From Minicystis rosea (GTDB taxonomy: Bacteria > Myxococcota_A > Polyangia > Polyangiales > Polyangiaceae): a stretch of DNA of 64,000 bases. How positions within the stretch are numbered: the first letter of the stretch is position 1; every line of letters begins with the position of its first letter. The stretch spans positions 10,896,377 through 10,960,376 of the forward strand of contig CP016211.1 of assembly GCA_001931535.1 (NCBI GenBank), read 5' to 3'. Below the pieces are notes generated by a model, which saw only the letters and a list, made by a program, of their open reading frames with translations, searched no databases and had not been told where the DNA came from. Position numbers and translations under genes: made by a program. Shown here piece after piece: positions 19,321 through 27,274 of this stretch.

Positions 19321-21123
19321 ATGTCCGGCCCTCCGTGGAACATGGCGCCCATGGATCTCGCTCGTGAACGCCTGATCGAGACCGTCCGCGACGCCGTCAT
19401 CGGCGACGATCAAGTGCTCGAAGGGCCTTATGGCCCGCGCCGCGTGACGTACGCCGACTACACCGCTTCGGGCCGCTCGCTCGCGTTCATCGAGGATTTC
19501 ATCCGCGAGCACGTGATGCCGCTCTACGCCAACACCCACACCGAGAGCTCGGGCACGGGGGCGCAGACGACGGCCTTTCGCGAAGAGGCGCGCGCCATCA
19601 TCCACGAGGCCGTCGGCGGGTCGCCCGACGACGTGGTGATCTTCTGTGGCAGCGGCGCCACCTCTGCCATTCACAAGCTCGTGGAGTGCATGAACCTCGC
19701 GCTCCCGGCCGATCTCGACGCCCGCTATGGCCTCTCCGGGCACATCCCCGAAGCCGAGCGCCCCGTCGTCTTCATCGGTCCTTACGAGCACCACTCCAAC
19801 GAGCTTCCCTGGCGTGAATCCATCGCCGACGTCGTCACCATCCCCGAGGACACCGACGGTCGCATCGATCTCGATCACCTCCGCGACGAGCTCCTCCGCC
19901 ACGCCGAGCGTCCGCTCAAGATCGGCAGCTTCTCCGCCGCCTCCAACGTCACCGGCATCGTCTCCGATACCCGCGCCATCGCCGCCTTGTTGCACCGGCA
20001 CGGCGCGCTCGCCTTCTTCGATTTCGCCGCCGCCGGCCCTTACATCGACGTCGAGATGAACCCGGGCCGCACGCGCGGCCGCGCGCCCACCGAGGCCGAG
20101 GCCTTGTCCTTCAAGGACGCCGTCTTCCTCTCACCGCACAAGCTCATCGGCGGCCCCGGTACGCCGGGCGTGCTGATCGCGAAGAAACACCTCTTCAAGA
20201 ACCGAGTCCCCGCCGTGCCCGGCGGCGGCACCGTGGCCTACGTCAATCCGGTCGAGCACCGCTACGTGCCCGACATCGTTCATCGCGAAGAGGGCGGCAC
20301 GCCGGCCATCCTCGAATCCATCCGCGCGGGCCTCGTGTTTCAGCTCAAGCAGGCCGTGGGCACGGCCGCCATCCGCGAGAAGGAAGAGTCGTTCATCCGC
20401 CGCGCCATCACCTCTTGGCGGCAGAATCCCAACATCGAAATCCTCGGCAACCCCGACGCCGAGCGCCTCTCCATCGTCTCTTTCATGGTGCGGCACCGCC
20501 CCCGCTACCTGCACTACAACTTCGTCGTCGCCCTGCTCAACGACCTCTTTGGCATCCAAGCCCGCGGCGGCTGCTCCTGCGCCGGCCCTTACGGCCATCG
20601 CCTCCTCGGCATCGATCTCCTCACCTCCCACGATTTCGAGCGGGAAATCGTGCGTGGCTGCGAAGGCATCAAGCCTGGTTGGGTGCGGGTCAATTTCAAT
20701 TACTTCATCTCCGAGACCGTCTTCGACTTCATCGTGCAGGCCGTGCACCTCGTCGCCAATGAAGGTTATCGCCTCGTCCCCGACTATCGCTTCGACGCCG
20801 TCACCGGCAAATGGCGCCACCAAGACGGCCGCCCCCGCGCCGCCATGAGCCTGCGCGATCTCAGCTATCGCGCCGGCAAGCTCGAATTCCGCGCCCGCAT
20901 GCTCACCGAGCCCGAGTGGGCCTTGCCCGGTTATCTCGAGGCCGCGCGCCAAGTGCTCGACGGCGCCGCCGCGCGCATCCGCGCAAACCCCCCCGTCGAT
21001 CCCGAGGCCCCCTCCACCGACTTCGAGGCCCTGCGCTGGTTCCCCATGCCCGGCGAAGTCGCGGCGGAGATGACCCGCAACGAAGACGGCGCGGCCGCCG
21101 CCGAGGCTTCGGCCGCGCTTTGA
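19321..21123 (+). CDS. Class V aminotransferase-fold PLP enzyme
   Basis: 600 residues. ATG 19321 is chosen; ATGs at 19342 and 19351 are possible. SufS/NifS-like fold: TYADYTASGRSL, N-THTESSGTG, FCGSGATSAIHKL, FIGPYEHHSN, and the PLP lysine in SPHKLIGGPGTPG (about residue 274). The segment RGGCSCAGPYGH (about 415) includes Cys residues at the usual position of the cysteine desulfurase loop. The C-terminal 130 residues extend beyond the core. Could be a cysteine desulfurase/lyase or related enzyme; the substrate is not evident. No fes or suf genes are near. Convergent with the VOC gene. Confidence 0.88.
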   Translation: MSGPPWNMAPMDLARERLIETVRDAVIGDDQVLEGPYGPRRVTYADYTASGRSLAFIEDFIREHVMPLYANTHTESSGTGAQTTAFREEARAIIHEAVGGSPDDVVIFCGSGATSAIHKLVECMNLALPADLDARYGLSGHIPEAERPVVFIGPYEHHSNELPWRESIADVVTIPEDTDGRIDLDHLRDELLRHAERPLKIGSFSAASNVTGIVSDTRAIAALLHRHGALAFFDFAAAGPYIDVEMNPGRTRGRAPTEAEALSFKDAVFLSPHKLIGGPGTPGVLIAKKHLFKNRVPAVPGGGTVAYVNPVEHRYVPDIVHREEGGTPAILESIRAGLVFQLKQAVGTAAIREKEESFIRRAITSWRQNPNIEILGNPDAERLSIVSFMVRHRPRYLHYNFVVALLNDLFGIQARGGCSCAGPYGHRLLGIDLLTSHDFEREIVRGCEGIKPGWVRVNFNYFISETVFDFIVQAVHLVANEGYRLVPDYRFDAVTGKWRHQDGRPRAAMSLRDLSYRAGKLEFRARMLTEPEWALPGYLEAARQVLDGAAARIRANPPVDPEAPSTDFEALRWFPMPGEVAAEMTRNEDGAAAAEASAAL

Positions 21124-21131
21124 TCGCCTCG

Positions 21132-21151
21132 ATCGTTTGAGCTCCAACGAT
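21132..21151. repeat. 20-bp near-palindrome, dispersed repeat copy
   Basis: ATCGTTTGAGCTCCAACGAT is palindromic except at one base pair and sits 8 bases after the aminotransferase stop, between convergent genes. The same 20 bases occur inside polA (44166-44185), and near copies occur at four more places (see findings). Confidence 0.85.
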
Positions 21152-21189
21152 GGGCCCACGGCTCCGATCGCGCCGCGGGCCCAGATCGA

Positions 21190-21966
21190 TCACGAAGCCG
21201 ACTTGGCCACTTCGTGGAGCGCGAACATCGCGCCCTGCGGATCGAAGAGCTGCACGATGCGCGCGCCGCCCGGCACCTCCATCGGCCCATTCGCGACCTT
21301 CGCGCCCAGCTTCGTGGCGCGGGCGAGGGCGGCGTCGAGATCGTCGACGCGCACGTAATAGATGAACGCCGGCGGCATCGGCATGTCCGCGGGCTTGTCG
21401 AACATCCCACCGAACTGGTTCTTGCCGAGCCCGTAAATCAGGTACGTGCCCATCGGGCCCATGTCGTGCTCGAAGTGCGTCTTCCAGCCGAAGATGTCGC
21501 CGTAGAACGCGATCGCCGCCTTCTTGTCGGTGGTGAGGAGCTCGTTCCAACAGATCTCGCCGTGCTTCTCGGTGTCGTGCGGCTCCATCTCGCTCTGGGG
21601 CTTGAAGATGGAGAGCACCGCGCCCTGCGGATCCGCGATCACCGCGAACCGCCCCACGCCCGGCATGTCCTCCGGGCCGGCGAACACCTGCCCGCCGAGC
21701 TCGCGCACGCGCGCCGCCGTCTTGTCGACGTCGTCCACCAGCACGTTCGCCATCCAATGCGGCGGCGCCCCCATCTGCTTCGCGGCCTCGGGCAGCACCG
21801 TCGCGCCCCCGAGCGGCCCCTGGCCGCCGATCCACATCATGTAATCGCTGCCCTCGAAGGCCTCCGTCTTCCACCCGACGACCTCGGTGTAGAAGGCGAT
21901 TGCGGCCTTGGGATCGGTCGTCATGAGCTCGTACCAGACGAAACGGCCCGCATTGCTCTCGGTCAT
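21190..21966 (-). CDS. Two-domain VOC (glyoxalase-like) protein
   Basis: 258 residues made of two homologous vicinal-oxygen-chelate domains, each beginning with W-x-E-L-x-T-T-D-x-K-A-A-I-A-F-Y and ending with DPQGA. ATG 21966 follows AGGGGAG; a GTG six bases upstream is in frame. The pattern matches the VOC subfamily found in antibiotic-resistance and dioxygenase-like proteins and in polyketide-producing bacteria; metal ligands are not fully conserved by eye. Cytoplasmic enzyme or binding protein with unknown substrate. Confidence 0.88.
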   Translation of the reverse strand: MTESNAGRFVWYELMTTDPKAAIAFYTEVVGWKTEAFEGSDYMMWIGGQGPLGGATVLPEAAKQMGAPPHWMANVLVDDVDKTAARVRELGGQVFAGPEDMPGVGRFAVIADPQGAVLSIFKPQSEMEPHDTEKHGEICWNELLTTDKKAAIAFYGDIFGWKTHFEHDMGPMGTYLIYGLGKNQFGGMFDKPADMPMPPAFIYYVRVDDLDAALARATKLGAKVANGPMEVPGGARIVQLFDPQGAMFALHEVAKSAS

Positions 21967-22136
21967 GATCACTCCCCTGCGAATGCGCGCCGGAGACCGT
22001 GAGCACCGGCGCGGGTTTGGTGCGGCGGGAGAATCGGCGACCCCGCGGACGCACGCAAGGTCGTCGTGCCGGCGTGGAAAGACCCTACGGTGTATCCTCG
22101 ATAGGAATCGGATCAGTGAGGGCTGACAGCATCAAC

Positions 22137-22165
22137 TTGATGAGGCCTCTTCCCCTCGCATATCG
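22137..22165 (+). promoter_or_regulatory. Candidate promoter of the Roadblock/GTPase operon
   Basis: TTGATG (22137-22142), 17-base spacer, ATATCG (22160-22165), within the 351-bp gap between the divergent VOC and Roadblock genes. Fits a sigma-70 promoter loosely; the leader would be about 145 bases. Nothing else was seen in this gap. Confidence 0.3.
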
Positions 22166-22317
22166 CGGACGTGGCCGCGGCGCCGAGCGTCGAGGCCTTG
22201 CATCTCTGCAATGGAGTGTGTCGATTTCGAAGTCAGTTCGAAGGGATACCACCCCGAAGTGCTCCGAATGATGGAGGTATGGTCATTGCGATGCCCAGGG
22301 TGGAAGGTGGTGTGATT

Positions 22318-22686
22318 ATGGCGAAAGACCCCAAGGCGGTCCTCGAAGCTCTCCGGACCATCGATGGCTACATCGGTGCGGCACTGGTCGACAGTGACAG
22401 CGGCATGACACTGGGCACCGACGGCGGTGGTGGCGTGCTCAACCTGGAGATCGCCGCGGCCACGAACACGGAGGTCGTGCGGGCGAAGCGCAAGGCGATG
22501 AAGGCGCTCAACCTGCGCGACGAGATCGAGGACATCCTCATCACGCTGGGCCAGCAGTACCATCTCATCCGGCCCATGCGGGGTCGCCCGGCCGTGTTCC
22601 TCTATCTCGCGCTCGATCGCGGCCGCGCCAACCTCGCGCTCGCGCGGCTCACGCTCGCTTCGGTGGAGAGCACCATCAGCTTCTGA
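22318..22686 (+). CDS. Roadblock/LC7-like (MglB-type) protein
   Basis: 122 residues from ATG 22318; in-frame ATGs at 22279 and 22291 are alternatives. Roadblock/LC7-like features: an N-terminal helix AVLEALRTIDG, strand GAALVDSDSGMTLG, helix EVVRAKRKAMKAL, then IEDILITLGQQYHLIRP and FLYLALDR. Such proteins are small-GTPase partners; MglB is the GTPase-activating partner of MglA in Myxococcus motility. Sixteen bases separate it from the GTPase gene, arguing for one operon and for a regulator/switch pair. Confidence 0.78.
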   Translation: MAKDPKAVLEALRTIDGYIGAALVDSDSGMTLGTDGGGGVLNLEIAAATNTEVVRAKRKAMKALNLRDEIEDILITLGQQYHLIRPMRGRPAVFLYLALDRGRANLALARLTLASVESTISF

Positions 22687-22702
22687 GTGCTAGGGAGCCG
22701 TC

Positions 22703-23428
22703 GTGCCGACGTTCAACGCCGAGCTGCGCAGGCTGACCGTGAGGGTCGTTTACGACGGCTTGGCGATGGCGGGGAAAACCACCAACGTGCGGCGGCTCTC
22801 CGAAGCCTTCGCGCAAACGCACGGCGGCGCGCTCCGTGCGCCCGGCGGTGAGGATCGCGGGCGCACGCGTTTCTTCGATTGGCTCGAGCTCCAAGCAGGG
22901 TGGCTCGACGACGTCCCCCTGCGCTGCGAGGCGCTCACGGTCCCCGGTCAGCTCGCGCTGGCGCAGCGGAGATGGTGGTTGCTCCAGGACATCGACGCCG
23001 TCGTGCTGGTCGTGGACAGCACCCCTGCCGGCGTCGAGCGCGCCCGAATCGCCCTCTCGTTCCTGCTCAACGCGGCGCCCGCCGTGCTCGAGCCCACGGC
23101 GCGTCTCGTGGTCCAATGCAACAAGCAGGATCTGCCGGACGCGCTCTCGCCGGACGACATCGCCGAGCGCCTCTCGTTGCCTGCGAGCGTGAGGGTCGTC
23201 GGGGCCGCTGCGGAGCAGGGCCATCGTATCCGCGAGACATTCTATTTCGCATTGGACGCGGCGCGCACCTGGGCCCGCCACGTCCTCCGCGATCGGGCGC
23301 CCGAGAGCCTGTCTCCCGAGCTTGGTCCGGACGCGGTGCTCGAATCACTCCACGCGATGGAAAACGTTCGATTCGAAGGGGACATCCTGGCGCAGGACGT
23401 GCTTGGCCAGAACGATCCCGACCATTGA
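22703..23428 (+). CDS. MglA-like Ras-superfamily GTPase
   Basis: 241 residues, start GTG 22703. P-loop GLAMAGKT (residues 19-26), the MglA-type switch II TVPGQ (about 78-82) in place of DTAGQ, strand VVLVVDST, and G4 motif NKQD (about 138-141). MglA-type GTPases set cell polarity or act with Roadblock partners. A C-terminal extension of about 60 residues is absent from MglA (about 195 residues). It lies between the Roadblock gene and a third gene starting 15 bases downstream, probably its effector or regulator. Confidence 0.85.
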   Translation: MPTFNAELRRLTVRVVYDGLAMAGKTTNVRRLSEAFAQTHGGALRAPGGEDRGRTRFFDWLELQAGWLDDVPLRCEALTVPGQLALAQRRWWLLQDIDAVVLVVDSTPAGVERARIALSFLLNAAPAVLEPTARLVVQCNKQDLPDALSPDDIAERLSLPASVRVVGAAAEQGHRIRETFYFALDAARTWARHVLRDRAPESLSPELGPDAVLESLHAMENVRFEGDILAQDVLGQNDPDH

Positions 23429-23443
23429 AAGGACGTGGTCTCC

Positions 23444-24631
23444 ATGTTCCCAGGGCGTGCTTCTCCGTATCCTCCTCTGAACCTGGCGAGCAGCCTTCTC
23501 GGTGCGCTGGCACAAGGGCTCTCCGGTGAGGTCGTGATCGGCGCCTCGGGGTTCGAAGCGCACGTGTTCCTCGCCCAAGGCAAGCTCGCGTGGGCCTACC
23601 ACACCGGCTCGCGCAGCCCTTTCCTCGAGCACCTCCGCGGCGGCGCCGAGTTCGATCGCGCCGTCATCGCCGGTGTGCTCGAAGAGGCCCGGCGCCTCCG
23701 GCGACCGCCGATCGAGATGCTCGTCTCCCGCGGCATCACCGACGCCGGCCGCGTGCGCGAGGCGGTGCGCGTCCAGATCGCGGCGACCCTCCGAGCCATC
23801 GAGTCGCTGCCCACGTCCCTCGCGGTCTTCCATCAGCGCTCGCATCAAGCCTGCGCGTCGTCGATCACGTTCTCGCTCGAAGAGGTTCAAGGCACGACGC
23901 TGCGCGAGATGCCCGCCTCCGCCACGCGCATCGTCGCGCCCGCGCCGAACGAGGCCGCGCTCGTGAATGCTTTGCAGCCCGAAGCCATCGCGGTCCGCGT
24001 GGAGCGGGGCCGCGGTCAAACCGTCCTCCAGCGCACCGGTGCCATCGCGCGGCGCGCCGGCGCCGTGGACGTCGTCCTACGCGCCACCGACGGTTATCTC
24101 TACAGCGCCCATACCGGCCATGGGGACGTCTGGGGACACGCATTCTTCCGCGGCACCACGGCCCTCGGCCCGACGCGCGCCAACGCCTATGCGGCGCTCG
24201 ATCGGCCCAGCGACGTCACCCCGCCGCGCTGGCACGACGTCACCACCGAAGGCGAAGGCCCGCTCGCGGCCGCGCTCGACCAGCACTTCGAGAGCTTCGA
24301 CATGGTCGGCGCCGCGGCCCTCGTCGTCACGGGCACTCTGCATTCGCACACCAAGCGACGCTCCGTCTCCCCCCAAGTGCTGCAAACGTTCCTCCGCCTC
24401 GAAGCGCTCGCCGGCCTCGACGCCCCGACCGCCTTCCAAGAAGCCGGTTTGGATCACCAACCCGGCGACCCCCTCGGCCTCAACGTCACCCTGACGGAGA
24501 CCCAAATCTTCGGCGTCCGCCTCGACCCCTTCCGCAGCGCCTGGTTCGCCCTCCGCCGCGGCGCCATGGAGGGCTACGGCTGGGCCCTCTTGAGCCTCGC
24601 CCGCGGAGACGAGTCGCTCCTCGCAGGCTGA
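23444..24631 (+). CDS. Third gene of the Roadblock/GTPase operon
   Basis: 395 residues; ATG 23444 (GTG 23435 possible). The first 140 residues resemble DUF4388-type N-terminal domains: LLGALAQGLSGEVVI, FLAQGKLAWAY and a helical region PIEMLVSRGIT..VREAVRVQIAATL. The second half contains strands reminiscent of Roadblock/LC7 folds (VDVVLRATDGYLYSAH; IFGVRLDPFRSAWFALRR). No membrane segment. Likely a cytoplasmic partner of the upstream GTPase; identity as effector, GEF or scaffold is inference only. Confidence 0.65.
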   Translation: MFPGRASPYPPLNLASSLLGALAQGLSGEVVIGASGFEAHVFLAQGKLAWAYHTGSRSPFLEHLRGGAEFDRAVIAGVLEEARRLRRPPIEMLVSRGITDAGRVREAVRVQIAATLRAIESLPTSLAVFHQRSHQACASSITFSLEEVQGTTLREMPASATRIVAPAPNEAALVNALQPEAIAVRVERGRGQTVLQRTGAIARRAGAVDVVLRATDGYLYSAHTGHGDVWGHAFFRGTTALGPTRANAYAALDRPSDVTPPRWHDVTTEGEGPLAAALDQHFESFDMVGAAALVVTGTLHSHTKRRSVSPQVLQTFLRLEALAGLDAPTAFQEAGLDHQPGDPLGLNVTLTETQIFGVRLDPFRSAWFALRRGAMEGYGWALLSLARGDESLLAG

Positions 24632-24731
24632 TGGATCGATGAGAAGGTGGGGATTCGCCGCCCACGCGTGAGGTCTGCGGAGCGACTCGACGCGCTTGAC
24701 ACCCGGCCACCTCCTCAGGCGTCTTCTCCTC

Positions 24732-25163
24732 ATGACACTTGTTCGGTGCCTGCTCCTCTTCGTTGCATCGCTCGTCGCTTGCAGCGCACCGCCGGCTGCC
24801 GGTAGCGCGGCCGGCCCGCAGGTTCCCGCGGCCGAGCAACGTGTCAATCCAGTCTCCGGATCTTCCACCAAGCCAGTGGGGCTCTTGCCTTCGGCGGAGG
24901 GGCCTTCCGGGCAAGCGAATGCAACCTGCGCGTTCCCTCCGGAGGCTGACGCGGACAAGATCGACGACGTGGTGGTGCAGCTTCGGATAACGGTGCGGCC
25001 CGACGGAAGCGCGGAGTCGGTCTCCGTGGTGGCCGATCCCGGGCACGGCTTCGGGCGCGTGGCTCAGCAGTGCGCGCTCGCCCGTAAATACGCTCCTGCG
25101 CGCGATCGCAATGGCACGCCGATCCTCTCGTCTACGACGGTGAGCCTGCGGTTCAGCCGTTGA
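24732..25163 (+). CDS. Lipoprotein with TonB-C-like domain
   Basis: 143 residues. Signal peptide with lipobox SLVAC (Cys 17). After a Pro/Ser-rich linker the C-terminal 80 residues show the TonB-type energy transducer pattern VVVQLRITVRPDGSAESVSV, a Cys, ARKYAPARD and a closing strand. Free-standing TonB-C-like lipoproteins are common in myxobacteria and probably bind other envelope proteins. It lacks the transmembrane anchor required for classical TonB function. Confidence 0.7.
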   Translation: MTLVRCLLLFVASLVACSAPPAAGSAAGPQVPAAEQRVNPVSGSSTKPVGLLPSAEGPSGQANATCAFPPEADADKIDDVVVQLRITVRPDGSAESVSVVADPGHGFGRVAQQCALARKYAPARDRNGTPILSSTTVSLRFSR

Positions 25164-25180
25164 GTTGAGGAGAGTGACAG

Positions 25181-25690
25181 ATGGATAAGCTCATCTTCCT
25201 CGACATCGACGGTGTCCTCAACTCCGTGCAATACCTCGCCGAGCACACCGGCGGGGAAGGCGTCGTCATCGTCGATGGTGAGTTCGACGCCACCGCCCAC
25301 ATCGATCCCGCGCGCGTCACCCGCCTCAATACGCTCGTGGAGCGGTCGGGTGCTCGGGTGATTTTGTCTTCCAGTTGGCGGCGCTCCTTCGGCCTCGAAA
25401 AGACCCAACGCAGCCTGCGGGCCAAGGGCTTTGCCCATGAGCTCGAAGGTGAGACGGTGCGGCTCGTCGGGCACCCACGGCACATGGAGATTCGCCACTA
25501 CCTCGCGATGTTCGCGGCGATGCCGAGCTTCGTCGTGCTCGACGACGCGCCCGAGGCCGGTGTCGGACTGGGAGACCATTTCATTCTCGTCTCCGATGGG
25601 CTCGAAGACGCGCACGTGGAGACGGCCGTGGCCATCCTCGACCGCGGGGCACCGACGATCTCGTTGGCGCTTCCTTCGGCGGAAGACTGA
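25181..25690 (+). CDS. HAD-like phosphatase, RNA-repair-associated subtype
   Basis: 169 residues. HAD motif I FLDIDGVLNS (Asp 8 and Asp 10), motif II Ser in VILSSSWR, motif III/IV acidic pair VLDDAPEAG. The pattern DIDGVL...SSSWR matches the small HAD domain seen in 'Swiss army knife' RNA-repair proteins and in stand-alone bacterial copies. Probably a phosphohydrolase; substrate unknown. Follows the TonB-C lipoprotein by 17 bases and may be co-transcribed. Confidence 0.78.
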   Translation: MDKLIFLDIDGVLNSVQYLAEHTGGEGVVIVDGEFDATAHIDPARVTRLNTLVERSGARVILSSSWRRSFGLEKTQRSLRAKGFAHELEGETVRLVGHPRHMEIRHYLAMFAAMPSFVVLDDAPEAGVGLGDHFILVSDGLEDAHVETAVAILDRGAPTISLALPSAED

Positions 25691-25723
25691 AGATGTGTCG
25701 ATGATTGCGTCGCGCGCCCCGCT

Positions 25724-26809
25724 CTACGTCGCCACCAAGCCGCGCGCGCGGAGCAGCGCGACGAGCACGCGGTCGGCTTCGCCGATGCACATCGTCGCGC
25801 CGGCTCGTCCCGTCACGAAGCCGCCGGGCTTGATTTCGGCGACCTCCGCGAGCGGCATGCTCGAGCGCGTGACCGTCAAGCCGATGCGGAAGCCGTGCAA
25901 GAGCTCCGTGTCGAGGCCGACGAGGCCCAGCCCGCGATAGCCGACGCCGACCGCGATCTCGGCCTCCGCGGCGCGCACGGCGGCGTCGAGCGCGCGCGCG
26001 ATCGCGTCCTCGCAGACCGTGCGCGGGATGTCGCGCGTGAGCCGAACCGCCGTCCCGTCGACGCCGGTGAGGAGCACCGACGCGAGCTCGCTCGAGAAGC
26101 GCGTCACCGGCGCCATCGTGTCGACGCCGTCGTCGATGACGTGACGAACGTCTGCGAGGTGCAGCGTGCGCATCCAGCGTGAGCGGCCTTGTTCCACGCG
26201 ATCTTCGTGGATCACCGTGCGGACGCGGAGCCCATACGAGAGCGCCGCAGCCACGGCGAACGCGGCGCTCCACGAGACGACGAGCCCCCGATCGGGCGCG
26301 TTCAGCGCGAGGATCAAGAGGAGAACGGCCGCGGCGACGAGCGACTTGAAGACGATGCCGATGGGGCGGCGCCCATCGAAGCGCGGCGGCATCGGCCCCG
26401 GCGCGCTTCGATACGGTGTGCCTCGCGGTCGATCGGGGATCGGCGCCGCGACCGGCCCACGCGCTGGGCGCGGCGTCTCGCGCTCGTGGACGGCGCTCTG
26501 CGCTCGCACCTCGTCGATCGCCGCGAGCAGCTCGCCCCGCGCCGCCGTGGGCTCGTCGTAGTCGCCGTCCCAGGCGCGGCTGCGCACGAGCTCCGCCGCG
26601 GCATCGCACACCTCGGCCGCGCTCGCGAAGCGCGTCGCGGAGAGCGCCTCGAGATCGCGCCTCGCGCCCGCGGCCCAGCGCGCGTTACCCTTGTAGAACG
26701 AGAAGTCGTCCCACGCGGCATCCGCATTGCTCTCGCGGATCTGCCACCATTTGTCGGCCACGCGCGCCGCAGCGCTGCAGATCTCGGCGAGGGCTCGGGG
26801 CGCGTCCAC
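25724..26809 (-). CDS. Membrane protein with PH-like domain
   Basis: 361 residues, GTG start at 26809. The N-terminal 140 residues are helical and soluble with a Pro/Arg-rich linker; two membrane segments follow (about 152-170 and 177-195), then a beta-rich part (VRTVIHEDRVEQG, RWMRTLHLADVRHV) that looks like bacterial PH-like domains. No enzyme motif. Family not identified. Convergent with the HAD gene 33 bp away. Confidence 0.6.
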   Translation of the reverse strand: MDAPRALAEICSAAARVADKWWQIRESNADAAWDDFSFYKGNARWAAGARRDLEALSATRFASAAEVCDAAAELVRSRAWDGDYDEPTAARGELLAAIDEVRAQSAVHERETPRPARGPVAAPIPDRPRGTPYRSAPGPMPPRFDGRRPIGIVFKSLVAAAVLLLILALNAPDRGLVVSWSAAFAVAAALSYGLRVRTVIHEDRVEQGRSRWMRTLHLADVRHVIDDGVDTMAPVTRFSSELASVLLTGVDGTAVRLTRDIPRTVCEDAIARALDAAVRAAEAEIAVGVGYRGLGLVGLDTELLHGFRIGLTVTRSSMPLAEVAEIKPGGFVTGRAGATMCIGEADRVLVALLRARGLVAT

Positions 26810-26977
26810 CGTCGCCCAGCATAGCGCATGCGGCTCGGCGAACCCGTCGCCGTGCCGTGCAAGCCCGATCGGTCCACCGACCGTGACGTGCGATGAGATC
26901 GGAGCGATTTGCCGCGACCTTCGCTGCGCTCGTCGATCCTCGCCTGCTCGATGGGGCGAAGGCCGACCTGGTCATGC

Positions 26978-27061
26978 CTCCGTGGCGCTCGTCGATGGCT
27001 CCGTGGGGCTCGTCGATGCCTCCGCGGGGCTTGGCGATGCCTCCGCGGGGGTTTTGCGAGG
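26978..27061. repeat. 21-bp tandem repeat, four degenerate copies
   Basis: Units beginning CTCCGTGG or CTCCGCGG start at 26978, 26999, 27020 and 27041, with common part CTCCGYGGSGCTYGTCGATG. The copies diverge toward the right end. Part of the 465-bp gap between two minus-strand genes. Confidence 0.85.
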
Positions 27062-27235
27062 CGGTGTGCGGGTGGAATTCAGGGTGTGCAGCGCCGCCGG
27101 GCGGTGTGCGGGTGGAATTCAGGGTGTGCAGCGCCGCCGGGCGGTGTGCGGGTGGAATTCAGGGTGTGCAGCGCCGCCGGGCGGTGTGCAGGTGCGAATA
27201 CAGGGTGTGCAGCGCCGCCGGGCGGTGTGCAGATG
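27061..27235. repeat. 40-bp minisatellite, four copies plus partial
   Basis: Three exact 40-bp units start at 27061, 27101 and 27141 (each GCGGTGTGCGGGTGGAATTC followed by AGGGTGTGCAGCGCCGCCGG); a 41-bp variant with changes in the middle starts at 27181 and a partial unit at 27222. Exact identity between copies implies recent expansion. The unit is not a multiple of three; no gene is supported in the gap 26810-27274. Confidence 0.95.
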
Positions 27236-27274
27236 GGCGAGATGTGCGCGGCGAGGAGGGGCGATGTCGGTGCG

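Noticed and set aside
27061..27235. Possible CRISPR array
   Set aside because: Units are contiguous with no unique spacers and no cas genes are nearby; a minisatellite explains it.
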